Shown here: piece after piece, positions 22,108 through 33,198 of the stretch
How the letters are laid out: each line of letters opens with the position of its first letter
Numbering within the stretch: the first letter of the stretch is position 1
DNA from: Owenia fusiformis
Taxonomy: Eukaryota > Annelida > Polychaeta > Sabellida > Oweniidae
Assembly (NCBI GenBank): GCA_903813345.2
Contig: CAIIXF020000004.1
Span: 4,733,525 to 4,793,524, forward strand
Length of the DNA: 60,000 nt
Direction: 5' to 3'
Translations under genes and position numbers: made by a program
The notes under the pieces: generated by a model
Told to the model about the DNA's origin: nothing
What the model saw: only the letters and a program-made list of their open reading frames with translations
Database searches by the model: none

Positions 22108-22477
22108 CGATAAGAAGAAACACAATTTTACTAGACATTAACATGAATATGTATTGATAAAATGATTTTACCTTTATCTGGTTTGATGAAATATTCATAT
22201 ACTTTGTATAAATATTGTAAATCTAATATGATAATAAAACATTGACGGTTGAAATACATGAAATGCACTGCTGTTTTTACGTTTTTGGGTTTACAAAAAG
22301 GGACTAAACGGTTCATTCTCTTTTTAAATGGTCACGACTTATGTGTAATATACAATATCATTGTAAGATCATTGTTCACGGTAAAGCATTGTTTATTTAA
22401 CTCTGATGTATGTCTCTAATCTCTCTGTGTCTTTGATAATTGTTTGTCTTTACAGAGTACTTGAATGTTTGATGATA

Positions 22478-23692
22478 GTACGAAACAGTGTGTTCTTAGA
22501 TATTTCTGCGGCATTCGATACAATGCCTCATAAATATATTATTACAACATTGAAAAGCTATGGTTTTGGCTCCAATACAATTGATCTTTTATCATCTTAT
22601 TTGTCAAATAGGAAAGTTCGCGTATTGGTCGACGGTCACGAATCTAACTACTCAGCTGATTCTTATATAAATGCAGGAGTGCCACAAGGGTCGATATTAG
22701 GTCCCCTTATGTTTCTACTGTCCATCAATGATATGCCAGACAAGTTAACAAATACATCCTTTCTTTACGCAGACGACACGTCCATCTATTGTCCATATAA
22801 TAAAGATAATTTAATTGATAAAATGACAACTCTCCAAGAAGACATGGATATTATTAATGACTGGTCAAACCTATGGCATCTCAATTCCAATGCAACTAAG
22901 AGTGCCCATCTAATATTTCATGGAAGAAAAACAATTGAAAACATTTATCCTCTTCATTTGGGAAATACGCGTATACCTAAGTATGATCACCATAAGCACC
23001 TTGGACTTATATTGGACGGGAATCTAAAATTTAGCCATCACATTACTGAAATCTCGAAGCGCATTGACAAATTAATCAATCCCCTGAAAGTCTTAAAATC
23101 AAAACTTAATGGTCTCCACCTATTAAACATCTACAATACATACATAAGGCCACACTTTGAATTTTGTGATATAATCTATGGCTGCGCAAATATAAACAAA
23201 TTAAAATCCCTTGACTCACTAATGTACAAAGCTGGTATTATTATATCCGGTACAATTTCAGGATCTAGCTCAGTCAAAGTCCTCAAGTGCATAAACTGGT
23301 TACCGCTCGAAACTAGAAGATTCCACCGCCGCATGAACATGATGTATAGTGTCACAAATGGAAATAGTCCAAATTATATACTTGACATCTTCAGAAAGTT
23401 CCAACGTCCTGACAATAGACGCGTTCTTCGCAACAAACCATCATATATCCTCCCCGCAAAACGTGCTATTATTAAATCAAAATCATGTGTTTACAGAAGT
23501 ATAAAAGAATGGAATGATCTACCTCTGAAAATCAAACAATCAAACACACTTGATACATTTAAACGTAAAATGGCCTCCAAATCACTACCAACTCCTATAA
23601 TAGCAAGTTTTTCATTAAATCTTACTAGACATCGGGAAAAACTCTTGAACCAACTCCGATGCGACCTAGTCCTCAAAGCGCAACTACACTTG
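22478..23692 (+). pseudogene. Reverse transcriptase fragment (CR1/L2/Jockey type)
   Basis: The retrotransposon-derived frame begins at motif A (V-F-L-D-I-S-A-A-F-D). It then has motif B, GVPQGSILGP, and the catalytic F-L-Y-A-D-D-T-S-I-Y box, the thumb, and a C-terminal region with I-K-E-W-N-D-L-P. The upstream ATG at 22406 lies in host flanking DNA, so the first 24 codons of the open frame are not part of the enzyme. Fingers, endonuclease and 5' ORF are missing. The frame is then broken by a MITE at 23693. The palm motifs are uninterrupted, suggesting a fairly young copy. Confidence 0.9.
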
Positions 23693-24292
23693 TTACGCGG
23701 TATATGGCATACATTCATGGTTGCGCGGTATTTGTGATACGGGTAAATATGCCATATTCACCTGCGGTATATGGCATATTCCGCAGGTGAGTATGCGATA
23801 TTCCGCAGTGAATATGCGATACATTGATTTCAGTGAATACCCAATACTCACCTGCGGAATATGTCATACTCACTCGCGGAATATGCCATATACCACAGGT
23901 GAATATGACATATACCGCAGGTGAAAACGTGATATAGAAAGCCTTGATTTGATTGGTTGCGAGAATCGACTCTAAATGTAAAACTACGCTGAATTACCGA
24001 TATAGTTAGTGGGTCGAGTACTAATATATGAATCCTGGATTGATTAAGTAAGTTTATTACGCGAGATTGGTGACTGATACTTCTGCTAAGTTAATATATT
24101 CGATACACAGTACTGTTGATTCAGTAATCATTATAATAATCTATAACGTTTTACTTGTTCAATCGAGGCAATTGACAATTGCGTACTTCCGTATCACGTT
24201 CTCATTGGTTAGTGTGTATGCCATATACCGCAAGTGAATCTGTCATACACCGCAAGTGAATATGCCATATTTGTATCGTGTTTACCGCGTAA
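23693..24292. mobile_element. 600-bp MITE with CCTGCGGTATATGGCATATT units, inside the RT gene
   Basis: The ends are TTACGCGGTA and TACCGCGTAA. The subterminal regions (23695-23935 and about 24211-24275) are packed with both orientations of a unit like CACCTGCGGTATATGGCATA. The middle, 23940-24200, is unique AT-rich DNA. The RT frame resumes after 24292. The target duplication is unclear. Confidence 0.75.
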
Positions 24293-24319
24293 TAACACTC
24301 ACATAATTTTAACAATGTT

Positions 24320-24580
24320 AATTCCCCAATGTGCGCTTGCGAACTAGAATCAGAAACACTCAACCATTTTCTTTTCAGATGCCCCCTCCATGTAGATGAT
24401 TTCAAGTTGCTTAACGATAAAATAACACGTGAAAATCCAATGATAAAGTTTAACTCTCTAACTTGAGCCAATAAGGCTAACACTTTACTATTTGGTCATC
24501 ATCTCTGTAATAAAAATAAAAATTCATGTATCATCAAATCATTTGCTGAATATCTAGACATAGCATTTTCTAACCGCTGA
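24320..24580 (+). pseudogene. Reverse transcriptase C-terminal zinc-knuckle part
   Basis: Continues the RT after the MITE: C-A-C-E-L-E-S-E-T-L-N-H-F-L-F-R-C-P, the C-x-C...H...C motif common at the C-terminus of such retrotransposon proteins. It is followed by a stop at about 24464, a further open stretch ending AFSNR-stop and about 170 bp of 3' UTR. Confidence 0.8.
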
Positions 24581-25375
24581 GTCATTCTTTAGAGCACCAC
24601 CAACATGCTACTAGTCGTGCGAGCCTCACTTGGCTGTATACCTTCAACTATGTAACACCGATGTACGTCAACTCCTATATTTCTGTAAAAATGGCTCATA
24701 ATGTCAAGTTGACCGAGCCACTGACTTAAACACTAAATAAATAAAAATAAAATAAAAAATGTTTGATGATGCAGCCCTTGTAGTCAAAGGTTTGACTCCG
24801 GAACATAAAGAATCTGTAGCCCAAAATCGTGCAGCAACATTTGAGCCAATATTTAAGGAGGTCCATATGAATTAATGCTTTTAAAATAAGGTTGACTGAA
24901 AAACTTCGGGCTTTGGGTCGAAATATGCCTCTCATTACAAGGCTCAAAAACGTAAATGTTTTCATTAGAATTTCTACATATTTAACATATGAGACATATT
25001 CTACATATAAGACTCAAGACGTCAATATAAGCATATTTACAATAAATTGGATTGTCATTATGTCAGAATCAATCTTAATGTCAATACAATTCCCAGAGGT
25101 TAATAAGCGTTATTTGCATAAAAGTGATTATCATATGTTTGTTTAAAATTGGTCATGCAGATTCGACAAAATTGGCTGAATTATTTAATAAATCTATAAT
25201 TTAAAATATAGTAGGTTTTTACTATTTAAAAATTTTATTTAAGGAATCGATCCCTATAATCGCCAAGAGTCTAACAATAAATAATTCCCTGTTTTATGAA
25301 ACATGAAATAATGACAAATATGTACAATATATATATGTTTGAATGTTATAGTCTGAGGTATTAGAACGATTATAT

Positions 25376-27300
25376 ATCCAGAGAGCTTGTCTTATAGTTT
25401 TAATTATTTATAAGACATGCAATCAAACGTCTAACATTTCTCTTTCGACGTCACTGCTTTATATCATCACATTGTTTAACACCCCTTTTAAATCCCATGG
25501 TCCATTCAAAGTTGTTTTAACCCCAGTGTCCTTCAACACGACCCCCATTCCTTTCAATGCAAATGTCTGCCTTGATCTCATCGCACGTACTGCATTCCTG
25601 ATGCGATTTGTTTTTGAATAAATGTAGAGTTAGATAAACAAGTTACGTTCAAAAACTCAGTGTTAAATGTCTTTGAATTGCTTCAATAAATAAATATTAC
25701 GTTCAAAAACTCAATGTTTAATGTCTGAATTGTCACTTATTGTCTTTTATAAAAACACAAGTTCAAAAAAATATATATAGCAGAAATGTATTTAATTATA
25801 TCTGTAAGCCTGCGTTGAGACTGCTTGGGTATGCCTGTTGGTCCAACTACCCCAAGGCCTTGGATTGTTGTTGTGTCTTGTACTGGCACTGTCAAGAGTA
25901 GGAATGCTCTGTGTAGACTTTTCACGCAAACATCATATGCAGCCCACTGGGTGTCACTGCAAGCAAAAACTTAAGTGCAGGTTTAATAAAGTTAAAATGT
26001 CTCAAAAATGATTATATATTGTAGTGTGATTCTTTAATTCAATACAAGCGATCAATAATTATAAATCATTAAGTTCAATCTCAAAGATAACAATCTAAGT
26101 CTACAAACAAATGTCAAACTACTCTGCTATCATAAAATGTTAGTGTGAATGAAAATTTACGAAGTTCACTCTCTCCAGAAAAAAGTTAAGTCCACATTCA
26201 ATAAAATAACAAAAGTTCAACTCGCCTTGAAAATAGTCAAAGTCCCTCTGGTGTAGAAATACTAAGTCCAACTTCCACTAAAATGGCAAGGCCAATGGTA
26301 CAATAATATTCAAAACATAATATATTATTTTTTCCAATAGAGTTAGACAATTGATTATTTTGACATGATATTTGAAAAATAAAAAGCTGGCAACTTTTTC
26401 CCAAAAACTGTTTTTTCAAAAATCTCTAAAATAACTTATACAAAGTCATGAAACATAGTAAATGAAAGATAAAAACTCATTTTCAAACTTTGCATGGAGG
26501 CTTTCATTTTTTTCATTCATGTATGCATTTTTGATGTACATGTATGGCTGCATGTAAACCGGATCACGTTAAGATACAGTACAATACAGAAAAAATGAAG
26601 AAACCTAAGTGCAAGTTAGCAAATGGTACACATCTATCAATCTTGAACATTATAACAATACTTTGCAAAATAATACACACCTATTTCTCGAACACTTTCT
26701 GTAACAATACTTTACAAGATAATACACACTTGATTATTCATTGAGTAGTACTAAGTAAAGCTAGCATTTTCTACTTTTTAAAAATTATCACTCGTTTTAT
26801 TAACACCATTTTCCAAACAAGAATCAATTGTTTGTAAGCTTAAAATATCCTAGAAAATTGACTTGAAAAATCATTTTATTTTATTTACAATATTAACCTT
26901 TGCAGTTCCCCAAATGTATGAAGTGCTATCAGATTAACATGCGTGTAGAGTCTAGTTAAAAAAGACGAAGCTTCTTTTTAAAAAGGAAGTCAAACGAATG
27001 CAAAGGGTATAACCATGTAACCATGACCAGAAAAATCGCAACTTCCGCCCAGAACCGACAATTCCTTTAGTGGTATTTACAATGGGATAACAGTGAATTA
27101 CAAAATGAATATGATTGACTAGTAAGCAACAACAATCAAGTCCCAATGCATTGTTTAAATATACAATGGTGCCTAGCTCAAATAAGTCCCGATTCATCGT
27201 ACAGACGCAGGTCGATTAGTATTTTAAACATCGACCGGACATCGCCAGCAACAATTGGCCGATTTTTAGATATCACCCGATGGCTAATGGATTTTTCTCT
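25376..27300. other. Intergenic DNA with short repeats
   Basis: A 37-bp unit TTACGTTCAAAAACTCA-GTT is duplicated at about 25642 and 25698. From 26040 to 26300 a loose AAGTCCA/CTCT pattern recurs, resembling 54600-54760. A relative of the 81-bp MITE of 37141 lies at about 26941-27010. No exon found. Confidence 0.4.
26941..27010 (+). mobile_element. Relative of the 81-bp MITE (37141-37221)
   Basis: TGCGTGTAGAGTCTAGTT...AGACGAAGCTT...GAAGTCAAACGAATGC and AAAGGGTA match the element at 37141. The left terminal bases are lost. Confidence 0.65.
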
Positions 27301-27324
27301 CAATCAAATGCATAGGAGCCTATC

Positions 27325-27425
27325 CCGCCGGCGCCCGTGCGGTCATCGAACGATTATCCTACGGCTATCGTAGACATCGTTTGGCCATCCATTGATTTCA
27401 ATGAATAATAAAACATAATTCTAAT
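27325..27425 (+). repeat. Dispersed CGGCGCCCGT repeat, copy 2
   Basis: Matches 13185-13315 (CGGCGCCCGT-CGGT...ATTATC, ending ATTCTAATTA). Confidence 0.55.
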
Positions 27426-27429
27426 TAGC

Positions 27430-28665
27430 CAGTAGTAATATAACGTTTTCGCAAATCATTCTGTATTACAAATACACGTACATGTATTGTAAAACATAAA
27501 TCAAATGACGATGTCCAAATTGGTGCCGCACCGCAATCTAACGATCATGATGCGATTACCACGTTTCAATTTTTTGCTATCGGAGAATGGTCCACGGCAC
27601 TTATGTGAACTAGGCCTAAGTTACATGTATATGGTCATTTGTTCTAATATAGTGTATTAATATAAGTATTTCCCCAAAAATAGTGACTATTTCTATTTTA
27701 AATTGTAATTTGCGACCCCAACATCTGTTACGAAGAGCAATATCGATACTCAAGCGCAACAAAACATTCGTTTTTTAACAGGACGAGGCCATGTTTTTTG
27801 ATTTTTTACTAGGCTTCATGTTAGCACTAGTATACACGATATATGGATATGTGATCGTAATTTACTCCGCCGCATATCTGTGTTGGGTCCCCTTTACATG
27901 GTATTGCGCAACTACTTGTCGTGCTATAATGTATATACAATCCACATATACATCGGAAACCTTCGTACGCTGCCGCATACAACATTCCTGAAAATAATCA
28001 AAACAAGTGAATATATGAAATACATAAAGAGAAAAGTAAAGAGTAATTGTAAGTCACAATTTTCAGTACTTTAAACACCCATCGGTTTATGTCATGCCTA
28101 TAATCTACATTTTCCAACGATTCTGACTAAAATTCAGGAGAATTGTCAGTCATTTTTTTGTGAAGCATAACTCCATTATTTCATTGGTAATGGAATTGAT
28201 CGGATGTTTCAGTTCCTTTTCAAAAAATGTAAATTACAATTTGAAATAACCTAGTGATTAAATGATGTGTAGCCCAAACCCACACACACACTTAAGTAAT
28301 CCACTAGATATTAATGATTGAAAAACACATATTCGTATAGTAAACATTCCATTACATTGCGGTGACTCAAAACCACTTGACAACTCAATTTGACATTGTC
28401 CGATTAATGGTTTATATTTTGCAAATATATCAGATTGGCAAAACAACACTCGCTTATAAATAATTTGCACACTGAATTAAAATACCTCACATTACGTATT
28501 TTACAGACTGACGGGGCCCTGTTGCCAACATAGATTTGGCGAGTTAGTGAGGTCTAAGGTATTCAGATTATGTAGAAATACAACCATTAATAGTTCTCTT
28601 GGAAAAAAATTAGGTCAACTTAGATAGATTGTCTAGATAATCATGTGTGAGCGGGGATCACCAAA
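27430..28665. other. AT-rich DNA, nothing recognised
   Basis: Only short frames with no motif. A membrane-like frame at 27791-27991 has no homology I can name and no support. Confidence 0.45.
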
Positions 28666-28669
28666 GCTA

Positions 28670-29290
28670 TATGGGGTGTGAGGTTCTATATCCATCCGCC
28701 AAAAGGTATATAGTCAATCTAAAAACCTGGCGATATTGTGCTAAATAATGCCAGTTTGCGTATAGGGTACATTGTATGCCGTTATTTGGTATCAAAATAA
28801 AAAGGGATGGTTCAACTTTCATTTTAATAACGAAAATAACGATGTAGGTCAAAAATAGTTCCAAGGTGAGCATGTTTCCTACATGTGTACCCGTTATTTC
28901 AGAACTGAGCAAATGGTAGCAAAAGCGAGTTACAATAAATGGACGCCATCTTGAAAAGTAACCTGACTCCCTACAATTTGATGTAGATCAATCGAACCCC
29001 TATATGAACAAGTACATTTTGATATATAACACCACGGGGGTAAGCGTTTTATAGCTGGCCATGAACGCCATATGCACGGTCTCGTTTACATCGTTCCGTA
29101 TTAATGGTTTTGTTGACATTAATACGGAATAAATCATACCATTTCATGAAAAATGGTGACCTTGTCCTACGGAATTTGAGATTATGTCACAGAAAGTTCG
29201 CACGGCGATACTGCAGGTTATATATCCATCAGCCTAAAGGTTTAACTCCTATATAGTCCATCTAAAAACCTGCGATTTTGTTCCAAATAA
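28670..29290 (+). repeat. Pair of about 85-bp direct repeats
   Basis: TATATCCATC-GCC-AAAGGT...TATATAGTC-ATCTAAAAACCTG...AAATAATGCCA occurs at about 28685-28755 and 29218-29295. Between them lies a hairpin (TTCCGTATTAATG.../...CATTAATACGGAA, about 29093-29131). No coding content. Confidence 0.6.
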
Positions 29291-29313
29291 TGCCACAGTT
29301 GTCAATCTGGATG

Positions 29314-29707
29314 AAAGGACGATTCTCGGTTTGGAGAACGAAGTTAAGCAATCTAAATGAGCATTATCCCTGCTTCGGATAAATTTGATTTTTTTTACTT
29401 AATATAGATTTGAATGTCCTCTTTTGAATAGTCATAATTTAATTTGGGTAATATTTCTAGATTTTTCGCAAAAAAATATTAGCGCAGTACACTGATGAAC
29501 TTCTTTCCCCAAATGGAGACTTGTATTTTATTGAATCGGTCTAATTGAGCGTTATCCCTGCTTCAGACCAATTTGTTATTTTTACATCTTGTAGATTTAA
29601 ATGTCCTCTTTTGAATATTCATAGTTTAATGTGGGTATTATTTCTATGTTTTTCATGAAAAAGATTATAAGTCAAGGAGACTGTTCTCCAACCGAGAATC
29701 GTCCTTT
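29314..29707. mobile_element. 394-bp MITE, family B copy 1
   Basis: The TIRs are AAAGGACGATTCTCGGTTTG and their inverse. The interior is a degenerate tandem dimer of about 180 bp: CTAAATGAGCATTATCCCTG / CTAATTGAGCGTTATCCCTG, each followed by a GATTT-AATGTCCTCTTTTGAATA block. A second copy is at 57436-57825. Confidence 0.88.
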
Positions 29708-29714
29708 TCATTTA

Positions 29715-30551
29715 GTATACCTAAACTATTCATATATTTTAATCTGAAGTTATAATTAATAGGTCCTTGAAGAAAAAAGTTATAGTTGCTACAGTTACAT
29801 GAGTCAGGGAGACGCGGAGCATGCAAAAAAGGATTTGTCTAGTTTGAATGTGGGCATTTTGTCATTTTGTCCCGCGATATCTTAAGGGTATAGGTGTACA
29901 AAATAGTGTCCATCATGGTCTATACACCTCTGCTGTCCCTCTACCAATTTCTCAAAGAGATGGTAGAACCCATTTGGAAAATGTCTGGCCATTGATCATT
30001 GTATGGATGGCGGCTACGGTGACATTGTAAGGTCTCCTAAGGTTAAATGACGAATTCTACAAAGACCATTCCTCAACAATGCCATTGTGATGAAAATACC
30101 CCCAGTCACACCTCACATCTTGTCAAGGATACTATCTCTAACAAATTGAAGATGGGTCGGCAAAATCAAACTGCCTATTCATCTGACTTTTGGGTTTTTG
30201 TATAAAGAATGTTCTTCGTGGAATTCGTCATTCGAACTTACGGCATCCATATATTGATCAATCGTCAGAAATCTACCAAAATGGGTTCCGCTATTCATTT
30301 GAGGAATAGTTATTGAGCTAGCAAAGGTGTCTTGAACATGATAGACACTATTTTGAACACCTGTACCTTTGATATACTGTTAGCAAAATAAACGGAACAA
30401 AATGAAAAAATGAGAACATTCAAACAAAACAAATACTCTTTTCCAGCTCCGCGTCCCCCTGACTCCTGTTACAATAACAACTATAATTTTTTTCTTCAAA
30501 GACCTATTTATTTTAACTTAAGATTCAAATGTATGAATAGTGTAGGTATAC
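29715..30551. mobile_element. 837-bp foldback element
   Basis: The arms begin GTATACCTAAACTATTCATA and, reverse-complemented, GTATACCTACACTATTCATA. They match through TAGGTCCTTGAAGAAAAAA and GAGTCAGGGAGACGCGGAGC, and continue inwards (ACAAAATAGTGTCCATCATG). It sits 7 bp from the family B MITE. No protein recognised. Confidence 0.8.
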
Positions 30552-30947
30552 TGTGTGAAAACTTCAGCCAGATTGACTAAGCAACAAGAGTACTTTTGCA
30601 CGAACTTAATGAGCATACATAATACTATACCACAATTTAGCAAATATCGGACAAATTCATAAAAAATGTTATGATCGTTAAAATCATAGATTACTAATCC
30701 GGAAGTGTGTTCTGTAACGTCCACAAAGAAAAAGACGTATTCAGATTTTAGTTAATTCAATTTTGCCGTGGATTCAATTTTGAATGTTTCTAAAAGATCT
30801 TCAAAAGCTAAATATGAATTCTAAAAGTACTGTTTTGACTTCCCTGCAGGGAACAGTATCACCATTTACTCGACTTGTAAATTTACTTCCGGTCTACCGA
30901 GAAAAATAAAAATCCTTGGAACTTTTTCAATCCTCAGTCTACATGAC

Positions 30948-31266
30948 ATGATGAGTCGTCCAGGGGATGAGATGTCTAGGGGATGAGTTGTCTTAGGGAT
31001 GAGTTGTCCAGGGAATGAGTTGTCTAGGGGATGAGTTGTCTGAGGGATGAGTTGTCCAGGGGATGAGTTGTCTAGGGAATGAGTTGTCTGAGGGATGAGT
31101 TGTCCAGGGGATGAGTTGTCTAGGGATTGAGTTATCCAGGGGATGAGTTGTCTAGGGGATGAGTTGTGTAGGGGATGAGTTGTCTTGGCGATGAGTTGTC
31201 TTGGCGATGAGTTTCCTAGGGGATGAGTTGTCCAGGGGATGATTTGTCTAGGGGATGAGTTGTCTG
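30948..31266 (+). repeat. 16-bp minisatellite GGGATGAGTTGTCTAG, about 19 copies
   Basis: Tandem GATGAGTTGTC + TAGGG/CAGGG/TGAGG/TTGGC variants over 320 bp. The unit is related to the arrays at 31916, 32483 and 45857. Confidence 0.95.
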
Positions 31267-31269
31267 GTT

Positions 31270-31905
31270 ACCATATTTTTTAAAAGTGTAATTACCTTCT
31301 TGTCTGCATTGTTCAACACATGCCTGCAGTGTTAGGTCATCATAAGGCGTATTCGTACTTCTATATACGTAGTGGAACATTTTGTGACACCCCACATAGG
31401 TTAGTCCAACTGTAACACACGTTAACCAACAACATTATATTACATTAATGCATGATCTTAACTCCATGTTCTCGAGGTTAATCTGACCAAAGTTTGAGAT
31501 TTTTTTGTACATACTTTGTATGAAGCTGTTACATGTACATCAATTTAGCTAGCTTTAGTTTTAAATTTGAAGTTTGGAGTTAACATTGAAACGATTGCAA
31601 TAAAATCATCAGCTCTAGTGTAATCTCATGAAAAACAGAAGAAAAATTAGATTTCGGTAGAATAATATAAAATAAGATACACGGAAACTGCTTTTGGAAA
31701 CAGGTGTAAAAGGGTAGGAGATCCTTTCAAAGTCTGGTCCTACTCTCCATTGATTTATATAGTGACCTAAATACAACTCTTTCCCTCATTATCTTATACG
31801 CAATCAGGGCCAGTAAGGGCTGTTTAGAAGGGGACCATCATTTCTTTCACAACGGTACTCATCGTTGCATCCAATACATCATATACAATACATCATATGT
31901 ATTAA
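31270..31905. other. AT-rich DNA between minisatellites
   Basis: No exon, repeat or motif recognised. Confidence 0.45.
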
Positions 31906-31912
31906 ACGGTAA

Positions 31913-32550
31913 CTGGTCAACTCGTACCCAAGACAAGTCGTACCCAAGACAAGTCGTACCCAAGACAACTCGTACCCAAGTATATATTTTGGACTGGGCA
32001 TGTGAATAGATAAACATATTATAATTGTAACATACTGTTCAGAATAGTTTAAAGTTTGAAGAAGAATTTTCGGAAGAAATTGATTTAATTTTGTGACATT
32101 TTGAGCTGAGTGTCAATTTATATTGACTATTATTTTATATTGGTCACAGATTCAGGATGTTCGAGTGAAGAGACATATGTTTATTCCACATATTCATAAT
32201 CATTTTTCAAAATAGTGTATGTTTATGAGTGTTTGGAACAAGTGTCAGATCAAATGTTGTAGTTATATTTATTTGTATATACTGTATGTTTGACAAAAAA
32301 ATTTGTGAACAAGCGCTTCAAGCACTTCTTTTATTTATAAAAAAAATGCTTTACTGATCCATTGAGAAAAAATGTCGTCTAAATTCAAAATAATATTGAA
32401 GCTTATTTGATTCACATTACAACCTGAAAGCATTACAAACTCAATTTTTTCCCCAATGTGCACCCATTATACTGAAAATAATCTTGGGTACGAGTTGTCT
32501 TGGGTACTAGTTGTCTTGGGTACGAGTTGTCTTGGGTACGAGTTGACTAG
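31913..32550. mobile_element. Foldback whose ends are inverted 16-18-bp minisatellites
   Basis: The left end (31916-31980) is four tandem CTCGTACCCAAGACAA units; the right end (32483-32548) is four inverted units, TTGTCTTGGGTACGAG. Both are bounded by AGTCAACTCG-like sequence. The 500-bp interior is AT-rich and non-coding. Confidence 0.75.
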
Positions 32551-32619
32551 GAAGCTATTAAACAAGGTATTACCATGACAAAATGTCACCACCTAGTCGC
32601 TCACAATATTATTAGTTCA

Positions 32620-33170
32620 ATTCTAAGTCAGATTTGAATTTCTCAGAAATCTGTAGATGATTTTGAAAAAATTGGTCAATTGGTAAAGTTGAAAAATACC
32701 TTTTTGGACCCTGAGAAGGTCATTGCAGGTGAAATTTCAAAGCTAAAGTCAGATATAGACTTGTGAGAATTTGTAGATGATTTGAGAAAAATGTAAATTT
32801 GAAGTAAGTTGATAAAATACCTATTTGAATTTGAGAAGGTCATTGAAGGTCAAATGTTTTTTGACCTCGAGAATGGCATTGAAGGTCAAATCTATAGTCA
32901 GATTTGAACTTTTAAGAACATGTTTTTAAAAAAATTGGTCATATTGAAGCAAGTTGAAAAAAAACATTTTTACCTTTCTTTGACCATGATAAGGCCATTG
33001 AAGGTCAAATTTTAAATCTAAGGTCAGATTTGAACTTGTAGCAAGATGAAAAATACCGTTTTGACCTTTTTAAACTTTTTTGACCTTGAAAAGGTCATTG
33101 AAGGTAAAATCTTAAGTTTAGAGTCAGATTTTAACTTTTGAATACTTGTATTTGGAAGAAAATTGAAGTC
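32620..33170 (+). repeat. About 130-bp tandem repeats carrying AGGTCA pairs
   Basis: About five degenerate units of the form GTCAGATTTGAACTT...AAAAATTGGTCA...AAGTTGAAAAATACC...TTGACCTTGAGAAGGTCATTGAAGGTCAAA. Perfect or near DR4 pairs (AGGTCA-4 bp-AGGTCA) lie at 32717-32732, 32837-32852, 32992-33007 and 33092-33107. Confidence 0.85.
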
Positions 33171-33198
33171 AGTCTAAACAGTATTTGTTAAGTATCGG

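Larger units (their letters stand above)
11685..22340. mobile_element. 10.66-kb foldback element with palindrome-array arms
   Basis: The ends are AAGTCGTGACTATTTAAAAA and, reverse-complemented, AAGTCGTGACCATTTAAAAA. The inverted arms run about 790 bp (11685-12480 and about 21550-22340). The outer 240 bp are nearly identical; the inner part is an array of 16-bp palindromes that has diverged between arms. ATGT is duplicated at 11681-11684 and 22341-22344. If the element is taken to start AGTCG, a 6-bp duplication TATGTA/TATGTG is possible. Copy 2 of the duplication shows the empty site (near 36530, ATATATGTGTAATATAC). The interior holds other MITEs and no frame above about 100 codons with recognisable homology, so the element looks non-autonomous. 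Long TIRs and a 6-bp duplication would fit a Maverick/Polinton derivative, but no Polinton gene is visible. The superfamily is not assigned. Confidence 0.85.
22477..24757 (+). mobile_element. 5'-truncated non-LTR retrotransposon, TSD AATGTTTGATGAT
   Basis: Flanked by a perfect 13-bp duplication, AATGTTTGATGAT (22464-22476, 24758-24770), with a 3' tail of AAATAAATAAAAATAAAATA. The uninterrupted region is seen in copy 2 near 36635. The element is truncated inside the reverse transcriptase domain and later received a 600-bp MITE (23693-24292). Confidence 0.92.
6885..25375. repeat. Segmental duplication, copy 1 (expanded by insertions)
   Basis: Collinear with 34962-37340 over about 2.4 kb of shared sequence: PAN exon and promoter, the AATACTGGATGCGTGTGACA block, GTCGCAGTCTCTAGTAC, and TTTGAGCCAATATTTAAGGA. 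Copy 1 is interrupted at 7910-8146, about 8195-11203, 11685-22340 and 22477-24757. Confidence 0.9.

Noticed and set aside
22406-22477. Start of the RT protein at the 22406 ATG
   Set aside because: It lies in host DNA left of the 13-bp target duplication. The element itself starts at 22477, inside the RT domain.
25737-25925. 62-codon minus-strand frame
   Set aside because: No recognisable motif, and no splice or promoter support.
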